A stretch of DNA of 64,000 nt from Streptomyces melanogenes. GTDB taxonomy: Bacteria > Actinomycetota > Actinomycetes > Streptomycetales > Streptomycetaceae. The notes under the pieces are model-generated. The model searched no databases. It worked only from the letters and a program-made list of their open reading frames with translations, and was not told where the DNA came from. Below, piece after piece: positions 44,097 through 52,536 of the stretch (position 1 is its first letter; every line of letters starts with the position of its first letter). A program made the translations under genes and the position numbers. The stretch covers positions 1 to 64,000 of the forward strand of contig NZ_BMTS01000021.1 of assembly GCF_014649795.1 (NCBI RefSeq), in the 5' to 3' direction.

Positions 44097-44507
44097 ATGG
44101 AAGTGCTGTCCCCGCTCGTCTCCGAGCGCATCTGGGCCCTGCCCGTCCCCGCGGCCGCCGTGAAGTTCCTGCAGTACCTGCTCTACCGCAGCGAGTTCGG
44201 CGGACACCTGCCGGTGCGGCAGAAGGACATGGCGGCGGAGTACGGCGTCACCCCCCAGGCCGTCAGCAATCTGATGGGCGCCCTGGGCGACCTGAAGATC
44301 GTGCTGCGGCCGCCGGCTGGCGGGAGGCACGGCAACTCCTACCGCCTGCACCCGTTGGCGGCGAAGTACCAGAGCACGCAGGACATGGAAACCGCCTTCC
44401 GCCAGGCGCTCACCGACATCAAGAACGGTGACCTGCCCAACCTGCGCCTGCCCGCGTACACCACCGCTCCCCCGGCCGCCGGACGACCCAGTCTCCACGT
44501 GGCTTAG
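44097..44507 (+). CDS. Second winged-helix DNA-binding protein
   Basis: A 136-residue protein with a winged helix at about residues 20-85 (LQYLLYRSEFGGHLPVRQKDMAAEYGVTPQAVSNLMGALGDLKIVLRPPAGG). It has the same overall plan as the preceding gene, suggesting ancient duplication. AGGAAGG lies in front of ATG 44097, and a terminator follows. Likely partner of the 43355 gene in replication or copy control. Confidence 0.65.
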   Translation: MEVLSPLVSERIWALPVPAAAVKFLQYLLYRSEFGGHLPVRQKDMAAEYGVTPQAVSNLMGALGDLKIVLRPPAGGRHGNSYRLHPLAAKYQSTQDMETAFRQALTDIKNGDLPNLRLPAYTTAPPAAGRPSLHVA

Positions 44508-44523
44508 CCCGCCGCACACAGAC

Positions 44524-44558
44524 GAGGGCCCCGCCAAGGTATGTCTGGCGGGGCCCTC
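44524..44558 (+). terminator. Terminator after the winged-helix pair
   Basis: Perfect 13-base stem (GAGGGCCCCGCCA and complement) with a 9-base loop. Confidence 0.8.
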
Positions 44559-44793
44559 ATGCCTGAGTAAAGGACGTGCCCCCAATATAGCGGGGAAACG
44601 CTTCTCTGCCAGCCCGACTCCCGTGGCAGTGGCAGCCTGGCTATGTGCGACTGATGTGGACAGTGACCAGACCTACTGGGGTCGGCCGCACGGCCGGGGC
44701 CCGGCAGGCTCGGGGACGCTTCCTGGAGCGCCCCCCTCTCGCATTGGCACCCGTAGGTGACCGCGCGTGGCTTCGCGATGCCCGGAGGGCTGC

Positions 44794-45627
44794 TCAGGCG
44801 ACGTCGTCCGTCCACTGCAGGTCGCAGACCGCCAGGACGTCCTTGGTGCACAGCCTCACCAAGTCAGCGGCGGACATGCCGCGCCGCTGCGCTCCCTCCC
44901 ACACGAGTTGAGGCGAGACGGCACCGACCACGGTCTGCAGGGTGTCCGCGCAGAACAGGGCCATGACCCCGGCGTTGTCCGTACAGCGGGCTCCGGCCTT
45001 CCTGGCGGCCGCGAGGACCGTCTCGTACGGGCAGCCGCTCTTGCTGCCGGCGGCCCTTCCCGCCCTGGCCGCGGGCTCGCGGACGGCGGGAGCGTTCTTG
45101 TCGGCGGGCGCGGCGTCCGGCTCGTACCAGCGGTACATACCGCCGCGCGCCGCGCGGAAGACGGTCTCCGCGGGGACGTCGTGCACCCAGTCGGCGCCGG
45201 CGGACGGCGAGTGCTGCGCCGTGCTGGGAATGCCGTAGACGGCGACCGCACCCCGGTGGGATTCGTACTGGCCGGAGTCGCGGACCGCCTCGAGCTCTGC
45301 CGGCGTCAAGGACGGCTTCTCGCCGCGCGGGCCGCCGTTGACGATGTTTCCTGCCGGGTTGACGAGATGCCAGGCCGATTCCACAGCGGCGAGGCGCGAG
45401 ACGCGGGCGCTGATGTCGAGTGCGCCGTCAGCATCGCGGACAACGGCGACCATGCGGCTGCGGGTGGCCTCGGGGCCATCGCCGAAGAGCATCTCCACGA
45501 CGCTCAGGGCCCACCCTTCCAGGCGTGTGACCAGGCCCAGGCCGCCGTCGTAGACGAAGACGAGGTCTCCGCGGGCGGGGAGTCGTGGCGTGCGGTGCTC
45601 GGTGCTCGTGCTGGTGATTGCGGTCAT
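44794..45627 (-). CDS. Hypothetical protein divergent from small regulator
   Basis: A 277-residue protein (starts MTAITSTSTEHRTPRLPARGDLVFVYDGG). It has an N-terminal beta-rich part (LVFVYDGGLGLVTRLEGWALSVVEMLFG), a charged linker, and a helical C-terminus with CPYETVLAAARKAGARC and CTKDVLAVCDLQW. I do not recognise it. GAGGGGG is the ribosome binding site. The large inverted repeat at 45644-45700 covers its promoter. Confidence 0.65.
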   Translation of the reverse strand: MTAITSTSTEHRTPRLPARGDLVFVYDGGLGLVTRLEGWALSVVEMLFGDGPEATRSRMVAVVRDADGALDISARVSRLAAVESAWHLVNPAGNIVNGGPRGEKPSLTPAELEAVRDSGQYESHRGAVAVYGIPSTAQHSPSAGADWVHDVPAETVFRAARGGMYRWYEPDAAPADKNAPAVREPAARAGRAAGSKSGCPYETVLAAARKAGARCTDNAGVMALFCADTLQTVVGAVSPQLVWEGAQRRGMSAADLVRLCTKDVLAVCDLQWTDDVA

Positions 45628-45643
45628 GGTGGCCCCCTCGAAA

Positions 45644-45700
45644 AAAAGTGGCTTGCCACTTTTCAAGGTAGCCGCCGCCATTGAAAGTGGCAAGCCATTT
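45644..45700. promoter_or_regulatory. Large inverted-repeat operator in divergent promoter
   Basis: AAAAGTGGC-TT-GCCACTTTT (45644-45663) is a perfect palindrome. An inverted near-copy, AAAGTGGC-AA-GCCATTT, lies at 45684-45700. Together GGCTTGCCACTTTTCAA and TTGAAAGTGGCAAGCC form arms differing by one base around 14 bases. The sites sit between the divergent genes at 45627 and 45717, so a regulator probably represses both; the small protein at 45717 is the obvious candidate. Confidence 0.6.
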
Positions 45701-45716
45701 ATGGGAGGGTTCTCGC

Positions 45717-45995
45717 ATGGCCGACAACCACCGCGACCCGCCCCTCACGACCCGCCCGCCCGCTGCCCTGAAGCAGCAGGCCACAGCCGCGCTGCAAGCC
45801 CACGACCGAGAAATGCAGGCGTTCGTCGTCGCCTGCCTGACCGCACTGGTGGCCGACCCGAAGGGGTTCCTGGGCCAACTCGCTGACCACTGGCCCCCGG
45901 AGAAGCCCCGCGGCCGTCCGCGCAAAACCGCCGCCCTCCCGCAGGCCCCGGCAGACGCGTCTGCGGCACCTGGCCAAGGCACCGGAACGCGCTGA
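45717..45995 (+). CDS. Small basic helical protein, possible regulator
   Basis: A 92-residue protein. LTTRPPAALKQQATAALQAHDREMQAFVVACLTALVADP could form a ribbon-helix-helix-like or helical dimer. The tail is basic and proline-rich (KPRGRPRKTAALPQ), with a GRPRK AT-hook-like motif. GGGAGGG precedes ATG 45717. It is a good candidate for the protein bound at 45644-45700. Confidence 0.6.
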   Translation: MADNHRDPPLTTRPPAALKQQATAALQAHDREMQAFVVACLTALVADPKGFLGQLADHWPPEKPRGRPRKTAALPQAPADASAAPGQGTGTR

Positions 45996-46118
45996 AACAG
46001 GCAGCCGCAGGCGCTGAAGACCGGTCTCACAGCCTCTTGTCAGTCCCCACTGTCACACTTCAACGATCCCCATCGTGGGGACAGCTGACCTGATCTCCGA
46101 CGAGAGGCTCTCTGCGCG

Positions 46119-47738
46119 GTGGCCGACTGGGACTGGAACGTACTGGACTGGACATGCCCCCGATGCGCGGCGCCGCGCACGACGAGGTGCACCACGAAGG
46201 ACGGCCGCCCCCGGCCCCCGCACCTGGCCCGCCGCCTCACCTCGATCCTGCTGCACCTCGCCGTACGCCGCGGCCTCGGCCAGCCGCCCGCCGAACGCGC
46301 CCAGATCATACGGGCCCTCACCACGGCCCAGGAGTCGGACACATCCGCCCGCGCGGGCTCCCTGTGGCACGAAGCCACCGAAGAGCTGTACCAGTGGGAC
46401 CAGGTGGTGGCCGCGGCCGGCCGGCACGCGGCGGCCGCCGTCGAAGGCCACCTCGACGGCGGCGAACTGCGCGACGCAGCCCAGCAGGCCGCAGACCGCA
46501 TCACCCAGGCCCGCAAGCTCCTGCACGAATGGCACGGCGAGCGCGCGGAGTATCCGCTCGACGAAGAGCTCCTGGCGCACGTACTGCGCCCCGCGCCAAG
46601 CCTGCTCGCCCTCGCCCGGCGCCGCGGCGACCTTCAGCAGCTGGAAGCCGACCTCGCGCGCCGGCCCGTCCACCTCGACCGGCCGGGCGGCACCTGGGCA
46701 GCAACATGGCACAAGGACGGCACCCTGACCGCGCACCGCGACGACGGTCTGCGTGTGCGCGGCTGGAGCGCCACCCCTGACGCCACGGGACAGGCCCTGC
46801 AGTCGTTCGAGGCGACCACCCGCCACAGCCCGAAGATCACCCTGACCCTGCACGGCGAACGCCCCGACATCCCCGCCACAGGCGATGATTCACCCGGCAT
46901 CGACCAGATGGACGTTCTGCGCGCCTTCGATGCCGACCGCGCCGCGCTCGACGCCACCGTCGCCGCCATCACCCAGCTCCAGCGGACCTGGCCCAAGCAC
47001 GAGATCGACGATCGGGTGCGCGCGTCCACCGCCCGCCTCCAGGCCCATGCACCGCAGTCGCCGCACTTCAACCTCGACAACCGCCAGCAGGAGCACGCCT
47101 GGGCCGCCGCCGAGAGCGCCGCCTGGGTGCCTACCGACGCCATCGTCGCCGCCATCGACGAGGTCTGGGGCGACTTCGACCGGTCCGAGGTATCTCGCGG
47201 CCCCGTCTGGATACCCCGCGCCGCCCGCGAACTGCTCACCACCAAGCCCGAGCGGCTCGCCCCGTTCCTGCGCCACCACCTGGCCGAGAACCCCCCTGTC
47301 TACCTCAGCGTCATCAACGGACCGGCCGGACCGCTCTACAACGTCTCCTCGGGCGGCGCCCACCGCACCCATCTCTTCCGGATCCTGGGCCTGCCCTGGA
47401 TGATCGCGAAGCTCCATGCCCGCATCCCCGCCCGCCGGTTCGACGTCGCGTCCGTCATCGACACCGCCAAGGGCATGGACGAGGCCGAGTACGTCGGGCG
47501 CGGCTGGCGCACCCTGCTCGAGCGCGGCCTCCTCCACGGCCGCCTCCACTACGAAGGCGCCTTCGCCGTGCTCGACCTCGACCACGCCCCCGCACCGTGG
47601 CTGCTCGGCGACGCCGCCCTCGCCAGCGCCTACAACACCGCCTACGAACGCGTGTACCCCGGAGCGCTCACCGAACTGGGCATCCCCGACACCGCCTTGA
47701 CCGGCCGCAAAGCCTGGGAGCAGTGGCTGTACGGCTGA
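46119..47738 (+). CDS. Large hypothetical protein with an N-terminal zinc motif
   Basis: A 539-residue protein. The first 30 residues hold WTCPRCAAPRTTRC, a probable zinc-binding site. A long alanine-rich helical region (to about 190) follows, then a beta-containing middle (GGTWAATWHKDGTLTAHRDDGLRVRGW) and a C-terminal domain with VYLSVINGPAGPLYNVSSGGAHRTHL and a helical end. I do not recognise the family. The GTG start has only a weak ribosome binding site. Inverted repeats around CCCCATCGTGGGG at about 46066-46080 may be regulatory. Confidence 0.65.
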   Translation: MADWDWNVLDWTCPRCAAPRTTRCTTKDGRPRPPHLARRLTSILLHLAVRRGLGQPPAERAQIIRALTTAQESDTSARAGSLWHEATEELYQWDQVVAAAGRHAAAAVEGHLDGGELRDAAQQAADRITQARKLLHEWHGERAEYPLDEELLAHVLRPAPSLLALARRRGDLQQLEADLARRPVHLDRPGGTWAATWHKDGTLTAHRDDGLRVRGWSATPDATGQALQSFEATTRHSPKITLTLHGERPDIPATGDDSPGIDQMDVLRAFDADRAALDATVAAITQLQRTWPKHEIDDRVRASTARLQAHAPQSPHFNLDNRQQEHAWAAAESAAWVPTDAIVAAIDEVWGDFDRSEVSRGPVWIPRAARELLTTKPERLAPFLRHHLAENPPVYLSVINGPAGPLYNVSSGGAHRTHLFRILGLPWMIAKLHARIPARRFDVASVIDTAKGMDEAEYVGRGWRTLLERGLLHGRLHYEGAFAVLDLDHAPAPWLLGDAALASAYNTAYERVYPGALTELGIPDTALTGRKAWEQWLYG

Positions 47739-47815
47739 CGACCACCCACACCACATCAAGTCTCCGCACGTGCTGTGAGCAGGGCATTGTCAGTGCCACA
47801 GGCGATGATGACCGC

Positions 47816-47989
47816 ATGACGAACTACGTTCTCACCTGGACCGAACCCGCTGGCGAAGCCCGCTCTTCCGCCGTCGCCTACGACAAGCCAAGCGCCGCCA
47901 GACGCAAGCAAGATCTCGAAGACGCTGGATGCCGCAACGTGCAGATCATCGAGACCAGGCCGGGTCAGCGGCCCGAAGCGGCAGCCTGA
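47816..47989 (+). CDS. Small hypothetical protein
   Basis: A 57-residue protein (MTNYVLTWTEPAGEARSSAVAYDKPSAARRK) with a beta-alpha-beta pattern. It lies 77 bases downstream of the large hypothetical and is preceded by an A+T-richer promoter-like stretch. Its function is unknown. Confidence 0.5.
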   Translation: MTNYVLTWTEPAGEARSSAVAYDKPSAARRKQDLEDAGCRNVQIIETRPGQRPEAAA

Positions 47990-48116
47990 CTCCGGCGCCC
48001 GGCGCAGACCCCGGGACGGGGTCCGCATCGCCCGACTGCTCACCACTGACCAGCCGACTATGATCCGGGCCACAGGCGACGGCCGCCCCGACAGGCCGGG
48101 CCCTATGGCCAGTCAG

Positions 48117-48710
48117 TCAGGGGCGGCCGGGGTCGGCATCGAAAAGCGGGTCGAGCGGATCACCTTCATACCCGACGACGAGGCAGGCCTCGGCGACCGG
48201 TCCCCGGGAGAGCTCCACGAGCCGGGCCAGGACCGCGGCCTCGGATGGCAGTCCGGCCGGATCGAGACCGAGCACCCGGGCCGCGCGGTCACGTCGCTGG
48301 TCAAGGTCGGGCCAGTCCTCCCAGTACTCGTCGGCGACCGCCCGGAGTTCTTCGGCCGTCCGCCCGGGAGCATCCCGCCACCACGGCGCCACAAGACACA
48401 GCCGCACCAGTTCCGGCAGTCCGAGCGCGAGTGGTCCGGCCTCTCCGTCAAGGCTCACGTATACCACCGGGCGTTCCTCGCCACCCTCTCCGACGAAGCA
48501 GAACGCGTCCCCCGAGCCGGCTCGCGCGAACTGCTCCAGCCGGGCCCCTGATGCGAGCCGAACCCCGTCCTCCAACTCGTGGTCGGCCGGGTCCGTCGCG
48601 TCGAGGTCCGCGACCTCGGCGAAGAACGCGACGACCTCCTCATCGGTGCCCAGGAAGGGCAGCAACTCGCCCGGCGCGTCGGGTCCGACCGGTGCATTCG
48701 ATCCGTTCAT
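48117..48710 (-). CDS. SUKH/SMI1-like hypothetical protein
   Basis: A 197-residue acidic protein (starts MNGSNAPVGPDAPGELLPFLG). The pattern GDAFCFVGEGGEERPVVYVSLDGEAGPLALGLPELVRLCL recalls the SMI1/KNR4 (SUKH) fold used by toxin-immunity proteins. No polymorphic toxin lies next to it, so it may be an orphan immunity gene. The assignment is by pattern only. Confidence 0.55.
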   Translation of the reverse strand: MNGSNAPVGPDAPGELLPFLGTDEEVVAFFAEVADLDATDPADHELEDGVRLASGARLEQFARAGSGDAFCFVGEGGEERPVVYVSLDGEAGPLALGLPELVRLCLVAPWWRDAPGRTAEELRAVADEYWEDWPDLDQRRDRAARVLGLDPAGLPSEAAVLARLVELSRGPVAEACLVVGYEGDPLDPLFDADPGRP

Positions 48711-48886
48711 CCGGCCACCGTAACCGGGGCCCACGACTCTGCCCGGGGCGGGCCGTCAGGGGCCGTCGAAAGACCATGCGCAGCGGGCCGTCGGTGCCAG
48801 TCGGTCGCGGCGACAAGGTGGCGAGCCGTTCTGACCTGCGTACTTAGCCTTCGATAAGGGCGAACTGCAATCCGCCACCCGGGCAT

Positions 48887-49462
48887 GTGGTCTCCGAGCT
48901 CGTACCGGGCGGGTTCGAGGCGTACGTGCGGATCTTTCACCGCTTCCAGGCCACGGACGGGTCGGGCCGTACCCGCACCTGGCAGGCCCGCCTGCAGAAC
49001 CCGACAGCCGCGCTCCATGGCGAGCTGTCCCATCTGTCACTGCCCGCCGACGAACGCGCCCCTGGGGAGCCGCTGTGGCAGTCAGAGGAAGGCGCGCTCG
49101 ACGACCGCAGTCGCCATGCGCTGGCCCGCTGCCTGGCCGACGTGAGCGGCGATGAGGCCGTCTCCTACGCCTATGATCTCGCCGCCCTCCTCTGGGGCGA
49201 GCCCGCACCCCTCGTCTACCGCTCCACCCTGGCCGGCCTGGAGACGGTACGCGAAGAGGTAGCCGACACCGTGGGAACCAGCGGCCCGGAGTTCTGGTGG
49301 CCGCACGATCGCAGCTGGGTGGTCACCAGTGACCACGACCTGCTCTCCACCTACATCGGCTGCTCGGCACAGACCGCCCAGCTGCTCCTGGACGACGCCG
49401 AGCTCGAAACCCTGCCAGTCACCCCGCAGGCACGCGTGGACTGGTACGCCGACCGGCCGTAA
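48887..49462 (+). CDS. Hypothetical protein, conserved actinobacterial family
   Basis: About 191 residues from GTG 48887. The start (VSELVPGGFEAYVRIFHRF) and the end (EFWWPHDRSWVVTSDHDLLSTYIGCSAQTAQLLLDD) match a familiar Streptomyces hypothetical family in which a short extra N-terminal piece precedes the VP-GFEAY motif. This copy may therefore be truncated at its 5' end. No ribosome binding site is obvious. Confidence 0.55.
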   Translation: MVSELVPGGFEAYVRIFHRFQATDGSGRTRTWQARLQNPTAALHGELSHLSLPADERAPGEPLWQSEEGALDDRSRHALARCLADVSGDEAVSYAYDLAALLWGEPAPLVYRSTLAGLETVREEVADTVGTSGPEFWWPHDRSWVVTSDHDLLSTYIGCSAQTAQLLLDDAELETLPVTPQARVDWYADRP

Positions 49463-49614
49463 CGGCAGGCCACCGGAAGGAATGCAGGCAGCAGGACACG
49501 CTCCGGGCAGCGCCGTTCATCTTCGCCAGCTGGGCGACGATCAGTGGACCTGCTGGCGCGGTCGACACTCAGTTCGGTCATGCGGTCACCGCTTCAGCCG
49601 CGTGGGCTTGGACG

Positions 49615-50508
49615 TCACGGGAACAGCTCGCCGAGACGCGCGGCGATAAACCTCGTCATGGTATGCACCGCATCGATGACGAGAACGGTGTGGCTCTCCT
49701 TCAGCCCCTTCGGGGCGTTGGGTTTCCCGTGTCCGGTACCGACTTTGTTCCGCACCTCCGCCACGCCTTGGACGGTCGTGGTCTGGCCGTTGAGCAACCG
49801 CACCACGCCGAAGTCGCTACCGCCGAGCGCGGGGTCGACCGATGGCTCTTGCTGAATGATCATCTTGAGCCGCTTCCAGAGCTGGGACATCTCGTCCCGC
49901 TCAAACCCCATGGCCTCCGGAGTCGCGTAGACAATCGCGCCCTTCATGACCGCCTCAAGAAGCTCCTTCGCAGCCCCGATGGCGGCCCGGCGCTGCGCCA
50001 CGGTCGCCCGGGCTCGCATGGTGCCCAGGTAGCCATCAAGAACGGCGCCATCGACCAGGCCCAGATCCCGAAGGTGCGGCCACCCGCCAGCCGCGTCCCG
50101 GTCAGCACCAGCGGCCGTCCGTACAGCCTTCCCGACCAACTGCCGCAAGGTCTCCTGCCGGGCCCGGATCGCAATCCGAAGGTTCTCAATCAATGTGCCG
50201 CCGTGATCAAGGCCCTTGAAATCATGTGGGTGCCTCGTTACCCGCCTTGCCTGTGGAGCCTCCAGGTAACCCTTGACGTATTCATCGACGCCATCAACCC
50301 ACTTGATCGCCTTGGCCACAGTCTGGTGTTTGACCTCGTCCGCGAATAGCGCCCAGCGCTCCCCCTCGAAGTCGAAGTCCGCAACGTCAAGAGTGTGCAC
50401 TCCGAGCCGCCGGAGGGCTGCATCGATCGCCTCAAGCCGTTCATCACCCTGGCGGATGAACGTGCGGAGCTTGCTGGTGACCGACGCTGACAGTTCCACG
50501 GAAGACAT
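49615..50508 (-). CDS. Abi_C / HEPN-type abortive infection protein
   Basis: A 297-residue protein whose C-terminal half matches the abortive-infection C-terminal pattern: AIGAAKELLEAVMKG, LWKRLKMIIQQEP, LLNGQTTTVQGVAEVRNKVGTGHG. Arg253 and His260 form an R-x6-H motif, the HEPN ribonuclease signature. Such proteins stop phage growth by cleaving RNA. Codon use is less G+C-biased than in neighbouring genes, which hints at recent transfer. It stands alone with its own start (MSSVELSASV). Confidence 0.72.
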   Translation of the reverse strand: MSSVELSASVTSKLRTFIRQGDERLEAIDAALRRLGVHTLDVADFDFEGERWALFADEVKHQTVAKAIKWVDGVDEYVKGYLEAPQARRVTRHPHDFKGLDHGGTLIENLRIAIRARQETLRQLVGKAVRTAAGADRDAAGGWPHLRDLGLVDGAVLDGYLGTMRARATVAQRRAAIGAAKELLEAVMKGAIVYATPEAMGFERDEMSQLWKRLKMIIQQEPSVDPALGGSDFGVVRLLNGQTTTVQGVAEVRNKVGTGHGKPNAPKGLKESHTVLVIDAVHTMTRFIAARLGELFP

Positions 50509-50581
50509 AGCGATCAGTCTGCCCGCACCCTCCTCGCCAAGGGCGCCATCGAACGAACCACATCCGTCACGAAGGCCTTGC

Positions 50582-51751
50582 TCAGACGTAGCCGGTGAGA
50601 GCGTCGTGGCGGGCGGCCTGGCTGACGGCGAACGAGCACAACTGCGCGCCGTACAGGTCGAGGGCATCAGCATGGTCCTCTTCCAGGTGGGTGATCACCT
50701 CGGGCCAGATGTTCCAGTTCAATCGGGCCGCGGCGCGATCCGCGTCGGTCCGGGCCTTGGCAGCACTTGCCTGCCGACGACGCTGGAGCTCAATCCATGC
50801 AGACCACTCAGGATTGCTCATCGGCTCTGTGGAGTGCCGCGGGGCTTCGGTCTCGTCAGTCAGCTGCTGGTCGTATGCCGTGATGCCAGCGAGACGCTGG
50901 CAGATGAACATGTCCGGGCGCTGCGGCCACCATCGTGTGCCGGAACACAGCGCCGTCAGCTCGGCGGCGATCTCGTGGGCGTCCAGGCCCTGGTCGGTGA
51001 GCGGACGCAGGACGTACTCCAGTCGCCGCAGCGGCACCGGCTGTGTCCAGGTGACAAGAGCGCGAACCACACGGACCGTTCGCTCGGCGCGGCGGACGTC
51101 GGCCGCCGTACGGCGACGGCCGTTCACGGGGGTGCTCTGATGGGGGATCCGGGTCTTGGGCTGGCTCGCGCGCTTGCGCGAGGTGTCTCTACAACCACCC
51201 ACCACCGTTTGCTGACCCACTTCCTTAACCCCAGTACGGGAAGGGGTCTCACAGGCCGCAGACCTCAAGTTATCCACAGACGAGTTATCCACAGCCTCAG
51301 CTTCGTGAGCGGAGGCTGGAGTGGTGCCGCGTTGGTCGATGACGACCCGGGCCGTGTAACCGGAGCCGACGAGGGTGTGTCCGTGCGCCTGGTCGTAGAC
51401 GGCCGGGATCACCGCCGCGTACACCGTCGCGGTCCCCGCATACCCGCCCAGACCACGCGACCGACGTACATTGGCCCGGCTGCCGCGCTCCACCCACACC
51501 AGCGCGCCCAACTCCCGTAGATATGCCACGTGTCGGCTGACGGTCGCCCGGGACACGCCGAGCCGCGCCACCATGCCGTCCAGGCAGTAGCGCACCTGGC
51601 CCGAATCGAAATCCATGCGCTCCGCCAAGTCCCGCGCGATGGTCACTGTTGTCTCCGAGGCACGCGGGTGCAGACCGGCGGCCACCAGCCACTCCACCGA
51701 CCGCAACCACCGCCGCGGCCCCGACCGCCGCGACCTGGTCGTCGCGACCAC
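50582..51751 (-). CDS. Helix-turn-helix protein, Streptomyces plasmid Rep-like
   Basis: A 389-residue protein from GTG 51751, chosen because GGGGGAG lies just in front; longer frames would translate the 37-bp inverted repeat. A winged helix lies at about residues 30-75 (DFDSGQVRYCLDGMVARLGVSRATVSRHVAYLRELGALVWVERGS). The protein continues with TATVYAAVIPAVYDQAHGH and a helical C-terminus. Similar proteins are common on actinobacterial plasmids and are often annotated as replication or regulatory proteins. Which role applies here is not proven. Confidence 0.65.
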   Translation of the reverse strand: MVATTRSRRSGPRRWLRSVEWLVAAGLHPRASETTVTIARDLAERMDFDSGQVRYCLDGMVARLGVSRATVSRHVAYLRELGALVWVERGSRANVRRSRGLGGYAGTATVYAAVIPAVYDQAHGHTLVGSGYTARVVIDQRGTTPASAHEAEAVDNSSVDNLRSAACETPSRTGVKEVGQQTVVGGCRDTSRKRASQPKTRIPHQSTPVNGRRRTAADVRRAERTVRVVRALVTWTQPVPLRRLEYVLRPLTDQGLDAHEIAAELTALCSGTRWWPQRPDMFICQRLAGITAYDQQLTDETEAPRHSTEPMSNPEWSAWIELQRRRQASAAKARTDADRAAARLNWNIWPEVITHLEEDHADALDLYGAQLCSFAVSQAARHDALTGYV

Positions 51752-51760
51752 CTGCTCCCC

Positions 51761-51840
51761 CGCTGGTGCTGCGGGCACGACAAGCACCTCGTCCAGACCC
51801 GACTCTGGACGAGGTGCTTGTCGTGCCCGCAGCACCAGCG
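51761..51840. repeat. Perfect 37-bp inverted repeat with 6-base loop
   Basis: Bases 51761-51797 are the exact reverse complement of 51804-51840, with CCCGAC between. The repeat lies immediately upstream of the ribosome binding site of the Rep-like gene. There are no target duplications and no transposase. It could be a replication-origin hairpin, a strong translational or transcriptional attenuator, or the product of a recent inverted duplication. Confidence 0.9.
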
Positions 51841-51864
51841 CCATCACGGCGCCGACACGGCGGT

Positions 51865-51880
51865 TTCACGCACGCGTGAA
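51865..51880. promoter_or_regulatory. Palindrome upstream of the Rep-like gene
   Basis: TTCACG-CACG-CGTGAA, a perfect 6-base-arm palindrome, followed by a weaker variant (TTCCGTGACGCGAA). Further upstream, a leftward -10-like TATATT lies at about 51917-51922. A plausible operator for autoregulation. Confidence 0.45.
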
Positions 51881-52324
51881 CGGTTCCGTGACGCGAAATG
51901 TGACCAGCAAGACGGCGCAATATACGCCAACCGGGCATGGATGGGCTGACAAAAGACAGCACGATGCTGCAACATGGACCCTGCTCTCCAGAAGCTTGTG
52001 GGAGGGCATGAAAAAGGCGCCTTTGGCGCTGGTTCGGGTGAACCAAGATCGAACTGTTCGACCGGCTGCAACCGATCGGACGTCCCTTCAGAGGGGCTGC
52101 AACTCCTCTGGTGGCAGATGGGGCTCGGCGCCGTGGTGGCTGCAATCACCCGGCGGCCCCGGCGGCTACGCCGCCCTCAGACCTACGTCATCTCAACCCC
52201 CTCCACGGAGGGGCGGTTGAGGTGCGTGGAAACGCAGAAACCCCCGGCTGGCCTGGAGCGCGCATGATCGCGACGGCTGCGGGGATCTTGTGTGGCTGTG
52301 AAGGCCCACGGGTACAGTGGTGCC
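51881..52324. other. Intergenic region, no clear gene
   Basis: Contains the probable leftward promoter of the Rep-like gene and small hairpins (for example CAGAGG/CCTCTG around 52087). The open frames lack coding bias. The region is A+T-richer than average. Confidence 0.4.
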
Positions 52325-52405
52325 ATGAACACCGAGGACCTCCCAATAGGTTCTCTCTGCCCCCGGTGCCTGCTCAAGAGCGCTGGGGGCGTTCCATATG
52401 TGTAG
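52325..52405 (+). CDS. Candidate leaderless small CxxC peptide
   Basis: A 26-residue frame (MNTEDLPIGSLCPRCLLKS to VPYV). A -10-like TACAGT ends about 5 bases before the ATG, and no ribosome binding site exists, which is the geometry of leaderless Streptomyces transcripts. A CPRC pair suggests metal binding. Short and unsupported by homology, so tentative. Confidence 0.35.
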   Translation: MNTEDLPIGSLCPRCLLKSAGGVPYV

Positions 52406-52536
52406 TTAGATCTTGATCGAGCCCACCCTACCCCCTCGATCACGACGCGCGCAGGGGGCAACGCAAGCGAGTCGCCGCTCACAGGTAGACGAGGCACCCC
52501 CCTGTGCAGGTAGGCGGCCTGACGGCAGCTCAGGGC

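Noticed and set aside
51761-51840. Insertion-sequence or transposon ends
   Set aside because: The arms are adjacent with only a 6-base loop, with no target duplication and no transposase nearby.
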